From the NCBI GenBank assembly GCA_964563545.1, contig CAZLXB010000012.1:1-64000 (forward strand): DNA of 64,000 nt. Reading direction: 5' to 3'. Of this stretch, positions 16,966 through 26,000 are shown one piece after another; positions within the stretch are counted from its first letter, which is position 1; every line of letters starts with the position of its first letter. The DNA is from Casp-actino8 sp964563545. GTDB taxonomy: Bacteria; Actinomycetota; Acidimicrobiia; Acidimicrobiales; Ilumatobacteraceae. The notes beneath the pieces are model-generated. The model was not told the DNA's origin. It saw nothing but the letters and a program-made list of their open reading frames with translations, and made no database searches. A program made the translations under genes and the position numbers.

Positions 16966-18040
16966 GGCGTCGCGACCGTCGAGTCGGGGAGTCGCCAATG
17001 TGATCGGCTTGGGCCTGATCGGCGGTTCGATTGCCTCTGCCTTGAGGGCGGCCGGTTGGCGCGTCTCGGGCACCGATGTGGAGCCCGGGCGGGCGCAGAC
17101 CGCCTCCGAGCGCGGGATCATCGACTCGGTTGGTCTCGAACGTGATGCAGCGGTCACCTTCGTGGCCACGCCTCCCAAGGCCGCGGTGGACGAAGTGAAA
17201 CGAGCCCTCGATGCGACGACCGGAGTCGTGACCGACGTCGGCTCGGTGAAGGCGGCCATTGCCGAGCAGGTGTCGGATCCGAGGTTCGTGGCCGGACACC
17301 CGATGGCCGGCAGTGAACTCGAAGGACTCGACGGCGCCGATCCCGAACTCTTCCGTGGCGCGGTGTGGGTGCTCACTCCCACCACGGCCACGTCGGACCT
17401 GGCGTTCTCGACGGTCGCATCGATCGTGAGCGAGCTCGGAGCCGAGGTGGTCGGCCTCGACCCTTCGCGTCACGATCGTCTGGTGGCCGTCGTGAGCCAT
17501 GTGCCGCACCTGACGGCGGCGACCCTCATGCGACTCGCGAGTCAGCGCGCCGAGGAACACGCGGCACTTTTGCGATTGGCGGCGGGTGGTTTTCGCGACA
17601 TGACCCGAATCGCATCGGGACATCCGTCGATCTGGCTCGACATCTGCGACGAGAACCGTGAGGCCATCGCCGGGGTCCTGAGTTCGCTCATCGAAGGTCT
17701 GGGTGAGATGCGTGACGTCGTCATGGAGGGTGATCGAGAAGGTCTGCGTCGCCGTCTGACCGAAGCCCGCGAGGCCCGCTCGAATCTGCCGGCCCGAGTG
17801 GTGCGTCCGGAGGAATTGGCCGAAGTCCGGATTCCGATTCCCGATCGCACCGGAGCGGCGGCCGAAGTGTTCACCCTCGCCGCCGAACTCGGCGTGAACA
17901 TCTCGAGCTTCGAAGTCGTCCACTCGGTCGAGGGCGATCGCGGTATCGCGGTCATCCTCGTCGACGTCGCATCGACCGAAGTCTTCCGTGGTGGTCTGCT
18001 CGCCCGGGGCTTCCGACCCTCGGTTCAACGACTCGCATGA
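16958..18040 (+). CDS. tyrA: Prephenate dehydrogenase
   Basis: The 360-residue protein has an N-terminal Rossmann motif (VIGLGLIGGSIASAL, residues 12-26), the GHPMAGSE substrate motif near residue 112, and a C-terminal ACT domain (about 288-355). It converts prephenate to 4-hydroxyphenylpyruvate for tyrosine. The ACT domain suggests tyrosine feedback. It overlaps aroA by four bases. Confidence 0.92.
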   Translation: MSEASRPSSRGVANVIGLGLIGGSIASALRAAGWRVSGTDVEPGRAQTASERGIIDSVGLERDAAVTFVATPPKAAVDEVKRALDATTGVVTDVGSVKAAIAEQVSDPRFVAGHPMAGSELEGLDGADPELFRGAVWVLTPTTATSDLAFSTVASIVSELGAEVVGLDPSRHDRLVAVVSHVPHLTAATLMRLASQRAEEHAALLRLAAGGFRDMTRIASGHPSIWLDICDENREAIAGVLSSLIEGLGEMRDVVMEGDREGLRRRLTEAREARSNLPARVVRPEELAEVRIPIPDRTGAAAEVFTLAAELGVNISSFEVVHSVEGDRGIAVILVDVASTEVFRGGLLARGFRPSVQRLA

Positions 18041-19320
18041 CCGGCTCGTCGTTGTCCCGGGCGACGGGTCCGATCGATTCTTCCGTGGACGTCCCCGGTT
18101 CGAAGAGTGTGGCGAATCGAGCTCTGGTGTGTGCGGCCCTCGCGGTCGGCAGCAGTGAGATCGGCGGTCTTCCAGCCGGTGACGACACTCTCGCCATGAT
18201 CGATGGCCTCGGCCGGCTCGGTGTCGGCATCGGCTGGAACGAATCGGTCGTGCGGGTGGATGGTCGGGGAACCGATTTCGCGGGCGGAGCCTCGATCGAT
18301 GCGCGCCTCGCCGGTACGACGTCGCGTTTCCTCACCGCCGTTGCTGCGCTCGGTACCGAGACCACTCGGATCGACGGTGAACCGGCGTTGCGCCGGCGGC
18401 CGATGGGGATTCTTCATGAAGCGTTGACCCGACTCGGTGCTCGCGTGGAACCCGAATCCGAGAGTGGCCATCTTCCGGTCCGAGTGGCGAGGGGTGGCCT
18501 GACCGGAGGAACGATCGCATTGGCCGGGGACACGAGCAGTCAGTTCGTCACCGCCCTCATGTTGATCGGCCCGCTTCTCCCGAACGGACTCACGATCGAG
18601 ATCACGTCGGCGCTCGTGTCACGGCCGTACGTCGAGATGACGGCGGCGGTCATGTCGTCCTTCGGAGCCGGTGGAATCGCGATCTCCGATGGAATGATCC
18701 GGGTCGAAGCGGGCGGATACTCGCCGACGAAATACGACGTCGAAGCCGACGCGTCGTCGGCCTCCTATCCGCTCGCTGCCGCAGCGATCACCGGTGGTCG
18801 GGTGACGGTCGCGGGACTCGATTCCGATTCTCTGCAGGGTGATGCCGTCTTCTCCGACGTCCTCGCCCGCATGGGATGTGATGTGGAGGTGGGCACCGGT
18901 CGTACGACCGTCACCGGTCGTACGCCGCTTCGCGGAATCGAGATCGACATGGCGGACTTCTCCGATCTGGTACCCACCGTGGCTGCGGTCGCCGCCTTCG
19001 CCGATTCCCCGACGACGATTCTCGGTGTGGGGTTCATCCGCCACAAGGAGAGCGATCGTCTGGCCGACCTCGCCGATGGGCTCCTCCGAATCGGCTGTGG
19101 AGCCGAGGTTCTCGACGACGGACTTCGCGTGCTGCCGCAACCACCCGAGACGTATCAGGGTGCCGAACTGTCGGTCCATCACGATCATCGTCTGGCCATG
19201 GCCTGGTCGCTGCTGGCACTTCGTGTCGAGGGCATCAGTGTCGACGATCCGGGAGTCGTGTCAAAGAGTTGGCCCGAATGGTGGAAGGTGCGCGACCTCC
19301 TCATCGGTAGGTCGCGATGA
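18037..19320 (+). CDS. aroA: 3-phosphoshikimate 1-carboxyvinyltransferase (EPSP synthase)
   Basis: The 427-residue protein shows the EPSP synthase features: PGSKSVANRALV (residues 19-30, PEP and shikimate-3-phosphate contacts), LAGTTSRFL and the C-terminal RHKESDRLADLA. It adds enolpyruvate to shikimate 3-phosphate. Start and stop both overlap neighbours (ATGA), so it is translated with tyrA and the next HAD gene. Confidence 0.96.
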   Translation: MTGSSLSRATGPIDSSVDVPGSKSVANRALVCAALAVGSSEIGGLPAGDDTLAMIDGLGRLGVGIGWNESVVRVDGRGTDFAGGASIDARLAGTTSRFLTAVAALGTETTRIDGEPALRRRPMGILHEALTRLGARVEPESESGHLPVRVARGGLTGGTIALAGDTSSQFVTALMLIGPLLPNGLTIEITSALVSRPYVEMTAAVMSSFGAGGIAISDGMIRVEAGGYSPTKYDVEADASSASYPLAAAAITGGRVTVAGLDSDSLQGDAVFSDVLARMGCDVEVGTGRTTVTGRTPLRGIEIDMADFSDLVPTVAAVAAFADSPTTILGVGFIRHKESDRLADLADGLLRIGCGAEVLDDGLRVLPQPPETYQGAELSVHHDHRLAMAWSLLALRVEGISVDDPGVVSKSWPEWWKVRDLLIGRSR

Positions 19321-19979
19321 ACGCCGAGATCTCAGACGTGGCCGGTCGTCGCACCGCCGTCGTGGCGGCCTTCGACCTCGACAAGACCCTCACGACTCGT
19401 GATTGTGTGCTGCCGTTCCTGTGGCGGGTGGGACGCTGGCGGTTCGCTGGACGGCTCTTGGTGCGGCTCCCCGTCCTCGTGCTCTCGGGATTACGCCGTG
19501 ATCGCAATGCGGCCAAGACCATACTCACGCGATCGGCATTGCGCGGTCGATCGGCGACCGAGATCGACGACCACGGGCGCCAATTCGCCCAGATCGTGCT
19601 GACGTCGTGGATGCGAGCCGACACCACGGCACGACTTCGGTGGCATCTCGAGGTCGGACACGATGTCGTGATCGTTTCGGCCTCGTACGACACCTACGTT
19701 CGACACATCGCCCAGGGTCTTGGCGCCGAGACGGCGTTGGCGACGCGTCTCGCCGTCGACGACACCGGACGCTGCACGGGAGAACTCGAGGGGGCGAATT
19801 GTCGGGGGCCGGAGAAAGTGAGCCGCCTGAGGGGTTGGTTCAGCAGGGAAGACATCGTCCCGGAAGCGGTCTATGCCTACGGCGACTCCGGCGGTGATCG
19901 TCATCTTCTCGAGATGGCGTCGCATCCCCATCTGGTCGGCAAGAATCTTCTGGCCGAACGTCCGGAGGCTTCGTCATGA
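19317..19979 (+). CDS. HAD-IB phosphatase; candidate for the DPPR dephosphorylation step
   Basis: The 220-residue protein has HAD motif I FDLDKTLTTRD, motif II VIVSASYD and motif IV YGDSGGDRHLL, as in SerB-like HAD-IB enzymes. It has no membrane anchor beyond a hydrophobic segment near residues 45-60. It overlaps ubiA by four bases, and dprE1 and dprE2 follow. In many proteobacteria a HAD-IB domain is fused to the N-terminus of UbiA-type DPPR synthases. The likely role here is therefore removal of the 5-phosphate from decaprenylphosphoryl-5-phosphoribose. This is inference from context. A general phosphoserine-like phosphatase is the alternative. Confidence 0.75.
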   Translation: MNAEISDVAGRRTAVVAAFDLDKTLTTRDCVLPFLWRVGRWRFAGRLLVRLPVLVLSGLRRDRNAAKTILTRSALRGRSATEIDDHGRQFAQIVLTSWMRADTTARLRWHLEVGHDVVIVSASYDTYVRHIAQGLGAETALATRLAVDDTGRCTGELEGANCRGPEKVSRLRGWFSREDIVPEAVYAYGDSGGDRHLLEMASHPHLVGKNLLAERPEASS

Positions 19980-20854
19980 GTTCGTCCATCCCCGCTCTTC
20001 TTCGTGAGGCGCGTCCCAAACAATGGTCGAAAAATGTGTTGGTCTTCGCCGCTCCGGGCGCGGCGGGAGTGCTCGACAACGGATCGAGCCTGTGGCGGGC
20101 ACTCGTGGTGTTCGCGGCGTTGTCATTGGCGGCCAGTGGCACCTACTACTGGAACGACATCGTCGACGTGGCCGGAGATCGTCTGCACCCCACCAAAAGG
20201 AACCGGCCCATCGCCGCCGGACTGATCGGACTCGCGACGGCGCGGGTGGTCGGAACGTTGTTGTTACTCGGTGGCATCGCGCTCGGCTTTCTGCCGGATT
20301 GGCACAGCGGATTCGCTGTCGTCGTCTACGTAATCGTCACTGTGTCCTACTCGTACGTCCTGAAGAAGCACGCGGTGATCGATCTGATCGCGGTGGCCTC
20401 CGGTTTCGTGATCCGGGCCATCGCCGGAGCCGAGGCCACCGGGGTGCCGATGAGCACCTGGTTCCTACTGTGCACCAGTTGTGGTTCGCTGTTCATCGTC
20501 ACCGGAAAGCGTTACGCCGAGTTGCGCGACATGGGGGACCGGGCGCCGTCGACTCGCTCGACCCTTTCGCAGTACACCTTGGGTTACCTCCGGATCGTGC
20601 TGTCGGTGAGCGTCGGCGCAACTCTGGTGGCCTACTGCACATGGGCTTTCGACACCAAGGAGTTGTCGGGTGCCTCGTGGCCCTTCTACGAGCTCTCGAT
20701 CATTCCGATGTTGGCCGCTCTGCTCCGCTACCTGTTGGTGATCGAACAAGGACAGGGTGGCGCGCCCGAAGAAGTGTTCGCCGCCGATCGAGTCCTGCAA
20801 TTGATGGGTGTCGTCTGGCTCGTGCTCTTCGGGCTGGGTGTCTACGTGGGCTGA
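19976..20854 (+). CDS. ubiA: UbiA-family decaprenyl-phosphate phosphoribosyltransferase (DPPR synthase)
   Basis: The 292-residue integral membrane protein has about eight or nine hydrophobic segments. Its first Asp-rich motif is N60-D61-x-x-D64-x-x-x-D68, followed by KRNRPIAAG. The N-terminal REARPKQWSKNVLVFA is typical of the Rv3806c/DPPR-synthase branch, not the quinone branch. It transfers 5-phosphoribose from PRPP to polyprenyl phosphate, the first step toward polyprenylphosphoryl arabinose. The immediate dprE1-dprE2 context supports this role over menaquinone synthesis. Confidence 0.9.
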   Translation: MSSSIPALLREARPKQWSKNVLVFAAPGAAGVLDNGSSLWRALVVFAALSLAASGTYYWNDIVDVAGDRLHPTKRNRPIAAGLIGLATARVVGTLLLLGGIALGFLPDWHSGFAVVVYVIVTVSYSYVLKKHAVIDLIAVASGFVIRAIAGAEATGVPMSTWFLLCTSCGSLFIVTGKRYAELRDMGDRAPSTRSTLSQYTLGYLRIVLSVSVGATLVAYCTWAFDTKELSGASWPFYELSIIPMLAALLRYLLVIEQGQGGAPEEVFAADRVLQLMGVVWLVLFGLGVYVG

Positions 20855-20873
20855 CCGGCGAGCCCGACCTCGG

Positions 20874-20879
20874 TAGGCT
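20874..20879 (+). promoter_or_regulatory. -10 element before dprE1
   Basis: TAGGCT ends nine bases before the dprE1 ATG at 20889, in the 34-base gap after ubiA. No Shine-Dalgarno sequence is present. It may start a dprE1-dprE2 transcript with a leader of at most three bases. Confidence 0.45.
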
Positions 20880-20888
20880 CTGCCCCTC

Positions 20889-22256
20889 ATGGGCCCCGAC
20901 TACCGCCGCACCTCGCTGTCGGGCTGGGGTCGCACGAGTCCATCGGTCGCGTTGCTGGCCGAAGTCCCGTCGACCGGTCTGGCCGATCACCTGAAGGACT
21001 CTTCAGGACGGGGGGTCGTGGTGCGTGGGCTCGGGCGCAGCTACGGCGATGCCGCTCAGAACGCCGGTGGACGAGTGATCACGATCGCCGATCGCGCCGC
21101 CGAGGCCGTCATCGACGACGAGCGCGGGACGGTCACCGTGGGGGCGGGAGTGAGCCTCGACGAACTCATGCGTGTCATCGTTCCGCGCGGTTACTTCGTC
21201 CCCGTGACCCCCGGTACGCGTTACGTGACAGTGGGCGGCGCCATCGCGTCCGACATCCACGGTAAGAATCATCACGTCGAGGGGAGTTTTGGCAACCACG
21301 TCGATCGCATGGCAATCCTGACCGCATCGGGAGACGTCGTGGAAGCTTCGCCACGCGAAAACTCGGATCTCTTCTGGGCGACGATCGGTGGTATGGGACT
21401 CACCGGTGTGGTGCTCGATGCAACGTTCCGCTTGCTTCGCGTCGAGACGAGCCGGTGCACGGTCGACACGATTCGCTGCCGAGACCTCGACGAACTGATC
21501 GCCGAGATGTCGACCGGCGACGAGAACTCGCGTTATTCGGTCTCGTGGGTCGACCTCCTGGCCACCGGGCGCACATTCGGACGCAGCGTCCTGTGGCGCG
21601 GTGATCACGCGCGGCGGTCCGATCTCGACGCCAACTCGGCGTCCGATCCGCTGCACTACGCACCCAAGCATCTCTTGACGGTGCCGCCTGTCGTTCCCGG
21701 TCCGGGATTCGTGAATTCCCTGACCTCACGGATTTTCAACGAGCTCTGGTTTCGTAAGGAGCCCGACCGACGGACGGGTCAGATCAAGTCGATTCCGTCG
21801 TTCTTCCATCCGCTCGACTCGGTCGGAGCATGGAATCGCCTCTACGGGCGGGGCGGATTCGTCCAGTACCAATTCGTCGTGCCTTTCGGACACGAAGACG
21901 TGTTCCGGCGCATCATCGAACGGATCGTTGCGTCGCGGCTCGCCAGCCCGCTCGTGGTCCTCAAGCGATTCGGAGCGTCGAACGATGCGCCGCTCAGTTT
22001 CCCGATGCCCGGTTGGACCTTGACGGTCGACATGCCGGCCGCCGCTGAGGAACTCGCTGCTCTCTCGCATTCGCTCGACGAACTCGTGTTGTCGGTCGGT
22101 GGCCGCCACTATCTGGCCAAGGACGCGCACACGTCGGCGGACGTCATTCGCGCCGGTTATCCGCGGTTGGCCGAGTGGAAGTCGACGCGCGACAAGTGGG
22201 ATCCGAACGGCATCTTCGCCAGCGATCTCGCTCGGCGCCTGGAATTGGTGGGTTGA
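20889..22256 (+). CDS. dprE1: Decaprenylphosphoryl-beta-D-ribose 2'-oxidase (DprE1)
   Basis: The 455-residue FAD enzyme has the FAD-binding block VRGLGRSYGDAAQNAGG (about residues 46-62), PVTPGTRYVTVGGAIASDIHGKNHH, and a C-terminal YLAKDAHTSAD carrying the catalytic-site Lys (K411, matching K418 of M. tuberculosis). It oxidises the ribose C2' of the polyprenyl-linked sugar to a keto group. Length is close to the mycobacterial 461. The Cys that benzothiazinones modify in M. tuberculosis (C387, in a GWNxCVD context as I recall it) is Thr379 here (GWTLTVD). It is followed at once by dprE2. Confidence 0.93.
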   Translation: MGPDYRRTSLSGWGRTSPSVALLAEVPSTGLADHLKDSSGRGVVVRGLGRSYGDAAQNAGGRVITIADRAAEAVIDDERGTVTVGAGVSLDELMRVIVPRGYFVPVTPGTRYVTVGGAIASDIHGKNHHVEGSFGNHVDRMAILTASGDVVEASPRENSDLFWATIGGMGLTGVVLDATFRLLRVETSRCTVDTIRCRDLDELIAEMSTGDENSRYSVSWVDLLATGRTFGRSVLWRGDHARRSDLDANSASDPLHYAPKHLLTVPPVVPGPGFVNSLTSRIFNELWFRKEPDRRTGQIKSIPSFFHPLDSVGAWNRLYGRGGFVQYQFVVPFGHEDVFRRIIERIVASRLASPLVVLKRFGASNDAPLSFPMPGWTLTVDMPAAAEELAALSHSLDELVLSVGGRHYLAKDAHTSADVIRAGYPRLAEWKSTRDKWDPNGIFASDLARRLELVG

Positions 22257-22257
22257 C

Positions 22258-23019
22258 GTGCAAAACGCTTTTGGTGAACCGCAGAACATCCTCGTCCTCG
22301 GCGGGACGAGCGACATCGGTGTGGCCATCGCCCGGCGGCTGATGGCCCCATCCACCAAGACGGTGACTCTGGCTTGTCGGCGTCCCGAATCCGCGGGTCT
22401 GGCGGTCGCGTCACTCAGTCGAACCGGGGTGGTAGCCGAGGCCGTCGAGTTCGAAGCCACCGATGAATCGAGCCATGTTCGGTTCGTGAGCGACCTCGTC
22501 GGGCGGACCGGTGATCTCGACGTCGTGATCCTCGCGTTCGGCCAACTCGGAGATCAGGAACGACTGGAGTCCGATCCGGCGTCGGCCGCCGACCTCATCC
22601 GAGTCAACTTCGCGTCGGCCGCGTCGGTTGCTCTCGCCGTGACGGCACAGATGAAAAAGCAGGGGCACGGACGACTCGTGGTCTTGTCGAGTGTGGCAGG
22701 TGAACGCGTGCGCAAGGCCAACTTCGTCTATGGCTCGACCAAGGCTGGTCTGGACGGCTTTACCCAGGGTCTCGGTGACTCACTCGAAGGGACGGGCGTC
22801 GGAGTACTGATCGTGCGGCCGGGCTTCGTTCATTCGGCGATGACCGCCGGGCTCAAGGCGGCTCCCTTCGCCACGACTCCCGATGTCGTGGCCGATGTCG
22901 TGGCCGATGGACTACGGGCCGGCCGTCGGATCGTCTGGGCGCCGGGGATCCTGCGCTGGGTCTTCATGATCCTGCGACACGTGCCCGCTCCGTTATGGCG
23001 GCGGCTTCCTCTGGGCTGA
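22258..23019 (+). CDS. dprE2: Decaprenylphosphoryl-2-keto-D-erythro-pentose reductase (DprE2)
   Basis: This 253-residue short-chain dehydrogenase has the NAD(P)-binding ILVLGGTSDIGVAIARRL, the Ser of VVLSSVAGERV and the catalytic Tyr-x-x-x-Lys in VYGSTKAGLDGF. It reduces the keto intermediate made by DprE1 to polyprenylphosphoryl arabinose. The GTG at 22258 lies one base after the dprE1 stop and gives the family length (about 254). The open frame further upstream is inside dprE1. The last 56 bases overlap, tail to tail, the 3' end of the - strand GT-C fusion. Confidence 0.92.
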   Translation: MQNAFGEPQNILVLGGTSDIGVAIARRLMAPSTKTVTLACRRPESAGLAVASLSRTGVVAEAVEFEATDESSHVRFVSDLVGRTGDLDVVILAFGQLGDQERLESDPASAADLIRVNFASAASVALAVTAQMKKQGHGRLVVLSSVAGERVRKANFVYGSTKAGLDGFTQGLGDSLEGTGVGVLIVRPGFVHSAMTAGLKAAPFATTPDVVADVVADGLRAGRRIVWAPGILRWVFMILRHVPAPLWRRLPLG

Positions 23020-26000
23020 AACCTTGGCCGGCCGGCGCCGGTCGACCGTTGCACGTGGGAGTGCACGATCCGTCGGGTCGTGGCGGAACCGGGACGAGAA
23101 CCTCGACGGCGTAATCGACCCGAGGTTGGTACGGCGGATCGTACGGTCCGATGTCCTCGCCGTCAGCGCAACGTTGGTACAGGCGCAGCACGTCGGCCTG
23201 ATACGAGCCCCGTAGGCAGAAGTCGCGCTCGACGATCTGATTCGGGAGATCCGATCCAAACACGATCGAATCATTGGGTTCGATCCAGCCGCTCCAGAAG
23301 CGGGTCAGGATCAACCAGTCAGCACTCGCGACGTCGTCGGCCAGGCGAGAAACTTCGTCGTTGGCCAAACCGGGATCCATCTCGATGAAATACGTCGCCG
23401 GTTCGAGTTCGGGGAAGAGGTAGTAGAAGAACGCGTCGCTGTACGCCGTTTGACGGAGATCGACCGGCCCGACGAGGAGACGCTCGCCTGGCCGGCTCCT
23501 ACGATCGAGATCGGCGACGACTTCCTGGGTGGCTCGCCACGGACGATAGTCACCGAGGAAGAAGGTGCGACCGTTCCGCTCGACGGTGAGCGTCGTGGTC
23601 TCGTTCGTCAGCGATCGCTTGGCGAGATCGGCGTAGGTTCGGACGGTGAAATGCGGGGTGATCATCAGAACGATGACGGCCACTACACCTGCCGCGACCG
23701 TGCGACGGAGAGTGGGATGAAGACGTGGGGTACGCCAGCGCAGGAGATCGACGAGGGCGATGATGGCGAGCGGCCACGAGATGCACGAGACCCAGTTGAA
23801 ATGGGCCGAATCGGGACGTTGGAGGGCCTGGGGAAGCATGCCGATGCCGAAGAGCGCGGCCGCTGCGAGGACCGTGCCCTTCTGCTCGTCGAGTCGGGTG
23901 CTCACGCGGCGCGCGATCAGCCAGACCGCGAAGGCGATGATCGGGAGGGCGAAGAACCAGAGGAAGAGCTGCTTGGCCCCACTCGGACTCGGCAGACCCC
24001 ACCAAGGGGCGAACTTCTCGCCGATGACTTGGAGCGCACCGTCGAGATGGTCCCAACTGGGCGGCCGGGGCAGTTCGCGCCCACCGCGCAACTCGAAGAC
24101 GGGTTCGACGAAGACTCCGCGAACGAATGCCACTGGTCCGGCTTGCACGAGGTGCCACCAGACCGGAGCGAGGCCGACAACGACGCCGGCCAGCCACCTG
24201 CGAAAACTTCGCGCACCGAGGTGGGTCCGGTTCTTCCAGATCAGCCAAGCCACTCCGAGGGCCAGAGCAAGGACCAAGTCCGGTCTGAACGACAACGCCA
24301 ATCCGCTCAAGACACCCGATGCGATCAGACAACGGGTTCTCGACGACGCGTCGCCGTGACGCGCACGAAGGGCGAAGATCACCGACCACAGTCCGAGGCC
24401 GACTGCACCCGACCACGCCAGAGCTTGGAGTCCGATGGGGGTGAGGACGAACACGAGTGACGTGATCGCGACGATCGAGGCCGCGACGCGACCCCAGGGT
24501 CTCGTGACGACGTAGAGACCGAAGATCACGAGGAGATGCTGGAGCAACCCGAATGTCCGCTCGGACGGTAGCGAGACCCCGAAGAGTCGGTACCAGATCG
24601 AGAGCACGTGGAGGGATCCCGGCCCGTACAGATGGAGGAAGTCCACGTTGGCTACCGCGCCCTTGATGACGCGTTCGGGGAAGACGAGCATGAAACCCTC
24701 TTCCATCGTGCTGCCCGTCGCGCGGTACAACGCGGGCAGGGTGACTCCGATGGCTGCTGCGATGGTGGAGATCGCAACCCATGAACCGAGCGAAGCGCGG
24801 GCGAACACCGAGCGAAGACGGAGTCGACCTCCGAGAACGAAGGGAGTCGGGGCCGTGTCGACCTCATCGGGTCGGGTGGCGAGCGGCCATCGACGGCGGG
24901 CGCGATCGAGGAGGGGGATCGCGCCCACTGCGCCAAGAATGCACAGCACCGGTTCGGCCGGGACCCGGAAGCGGGTGGTGCCGTACGCGTAGGCCGCCGT
25001 GAGAGTCACGCCGATGAGGAGAGAAGTGAGGGGCAGGAGACCGATTCGGCGACGGCGCAGTGAGCGCGCCCCGGCGAGCGAGAGTCCGGCCAGCGCGTAA
25101 TACATGAACAGTCCGGCGCGCGCCGCGTTCTTGTTTCGTCCTTCGATGGGGGCGAAGTCGGCGTTCTGCCATGGTCGGAGGAGTTCCCACTGTCGGAGAA
25201 CGCGCGCGGTCACGACCTTGGGAAGTTCACCGACGTGGTCCCGGGCATACTCGAGACCGAGTCGCCGCCAATGAAGAGACTTGGCCGCTTCGTCGCCGGT
25301 GGCGTCGAAGCCGGCGGCACGGAGTTGTTCCTGGCAGTCGTACAGCCAGAAGCCGAGGAACTTGCCACTGTAGGTCTCGTCGCAGTTCGCGTAGACGAAG
25401 AGTTCGTTCCCGTTGGTCGACAGCGGGACGAAGTCGTCGAAGGATTTCGCGTTGCGGAGCATCCAAGGCGCGAGCACGACCAAACAGGCGAGTCCGGCGG
25501 CGAACAATTGGCGCCATCGTTCTCGTCGGGGCAGGACGCGATGGGTGAGAATCCACGGAACGATGAGGATGACGGCGAGCAATAGTCCTTCGCCACGAGT
25601 CAGCGCGGCCAGGCCGGTGATCGCCCCCATGGCCACGGCCCAGCGGGCCATCGGCTGCTCGCGCCAGCGATACGCGCCGTACACGACAGTCAGACAACAC
25701 AGCGCCATGAGTCCCTCGGGGAACATGACACCATCGACGATCCAGAGGTTCGGGTAGACGGCGGCGAATCCGGCCGCCAATAGCGCGACGAGGGATCGTC
25801 GTTCGGGTGGGGCGATACGCGCCGCCACCAGACCGGTCATCGCCACGACGGCGGTACCGAGGATCAAGGAGAGGAACTTGTGATCGAAGTAGGTGGTTCC
25901 ACCGAGCCGCGACGACCACGACAGCACGAGCGGATACAGCGGCCCGTGGAGCGCGCTCGGAATCCACTGTTGGTGGGCGATGAAGTTCAGCGGTTCGGGG

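Noticed and set aside
23550..24782. A 410-codon - strand frame within the GT-C fusion gene
   Set aside because: It is an alternative frame of the same coding sequence, Arg/Pro/Ser-rich, without membrane segments or domains. The GT-C frame is continuous across it.
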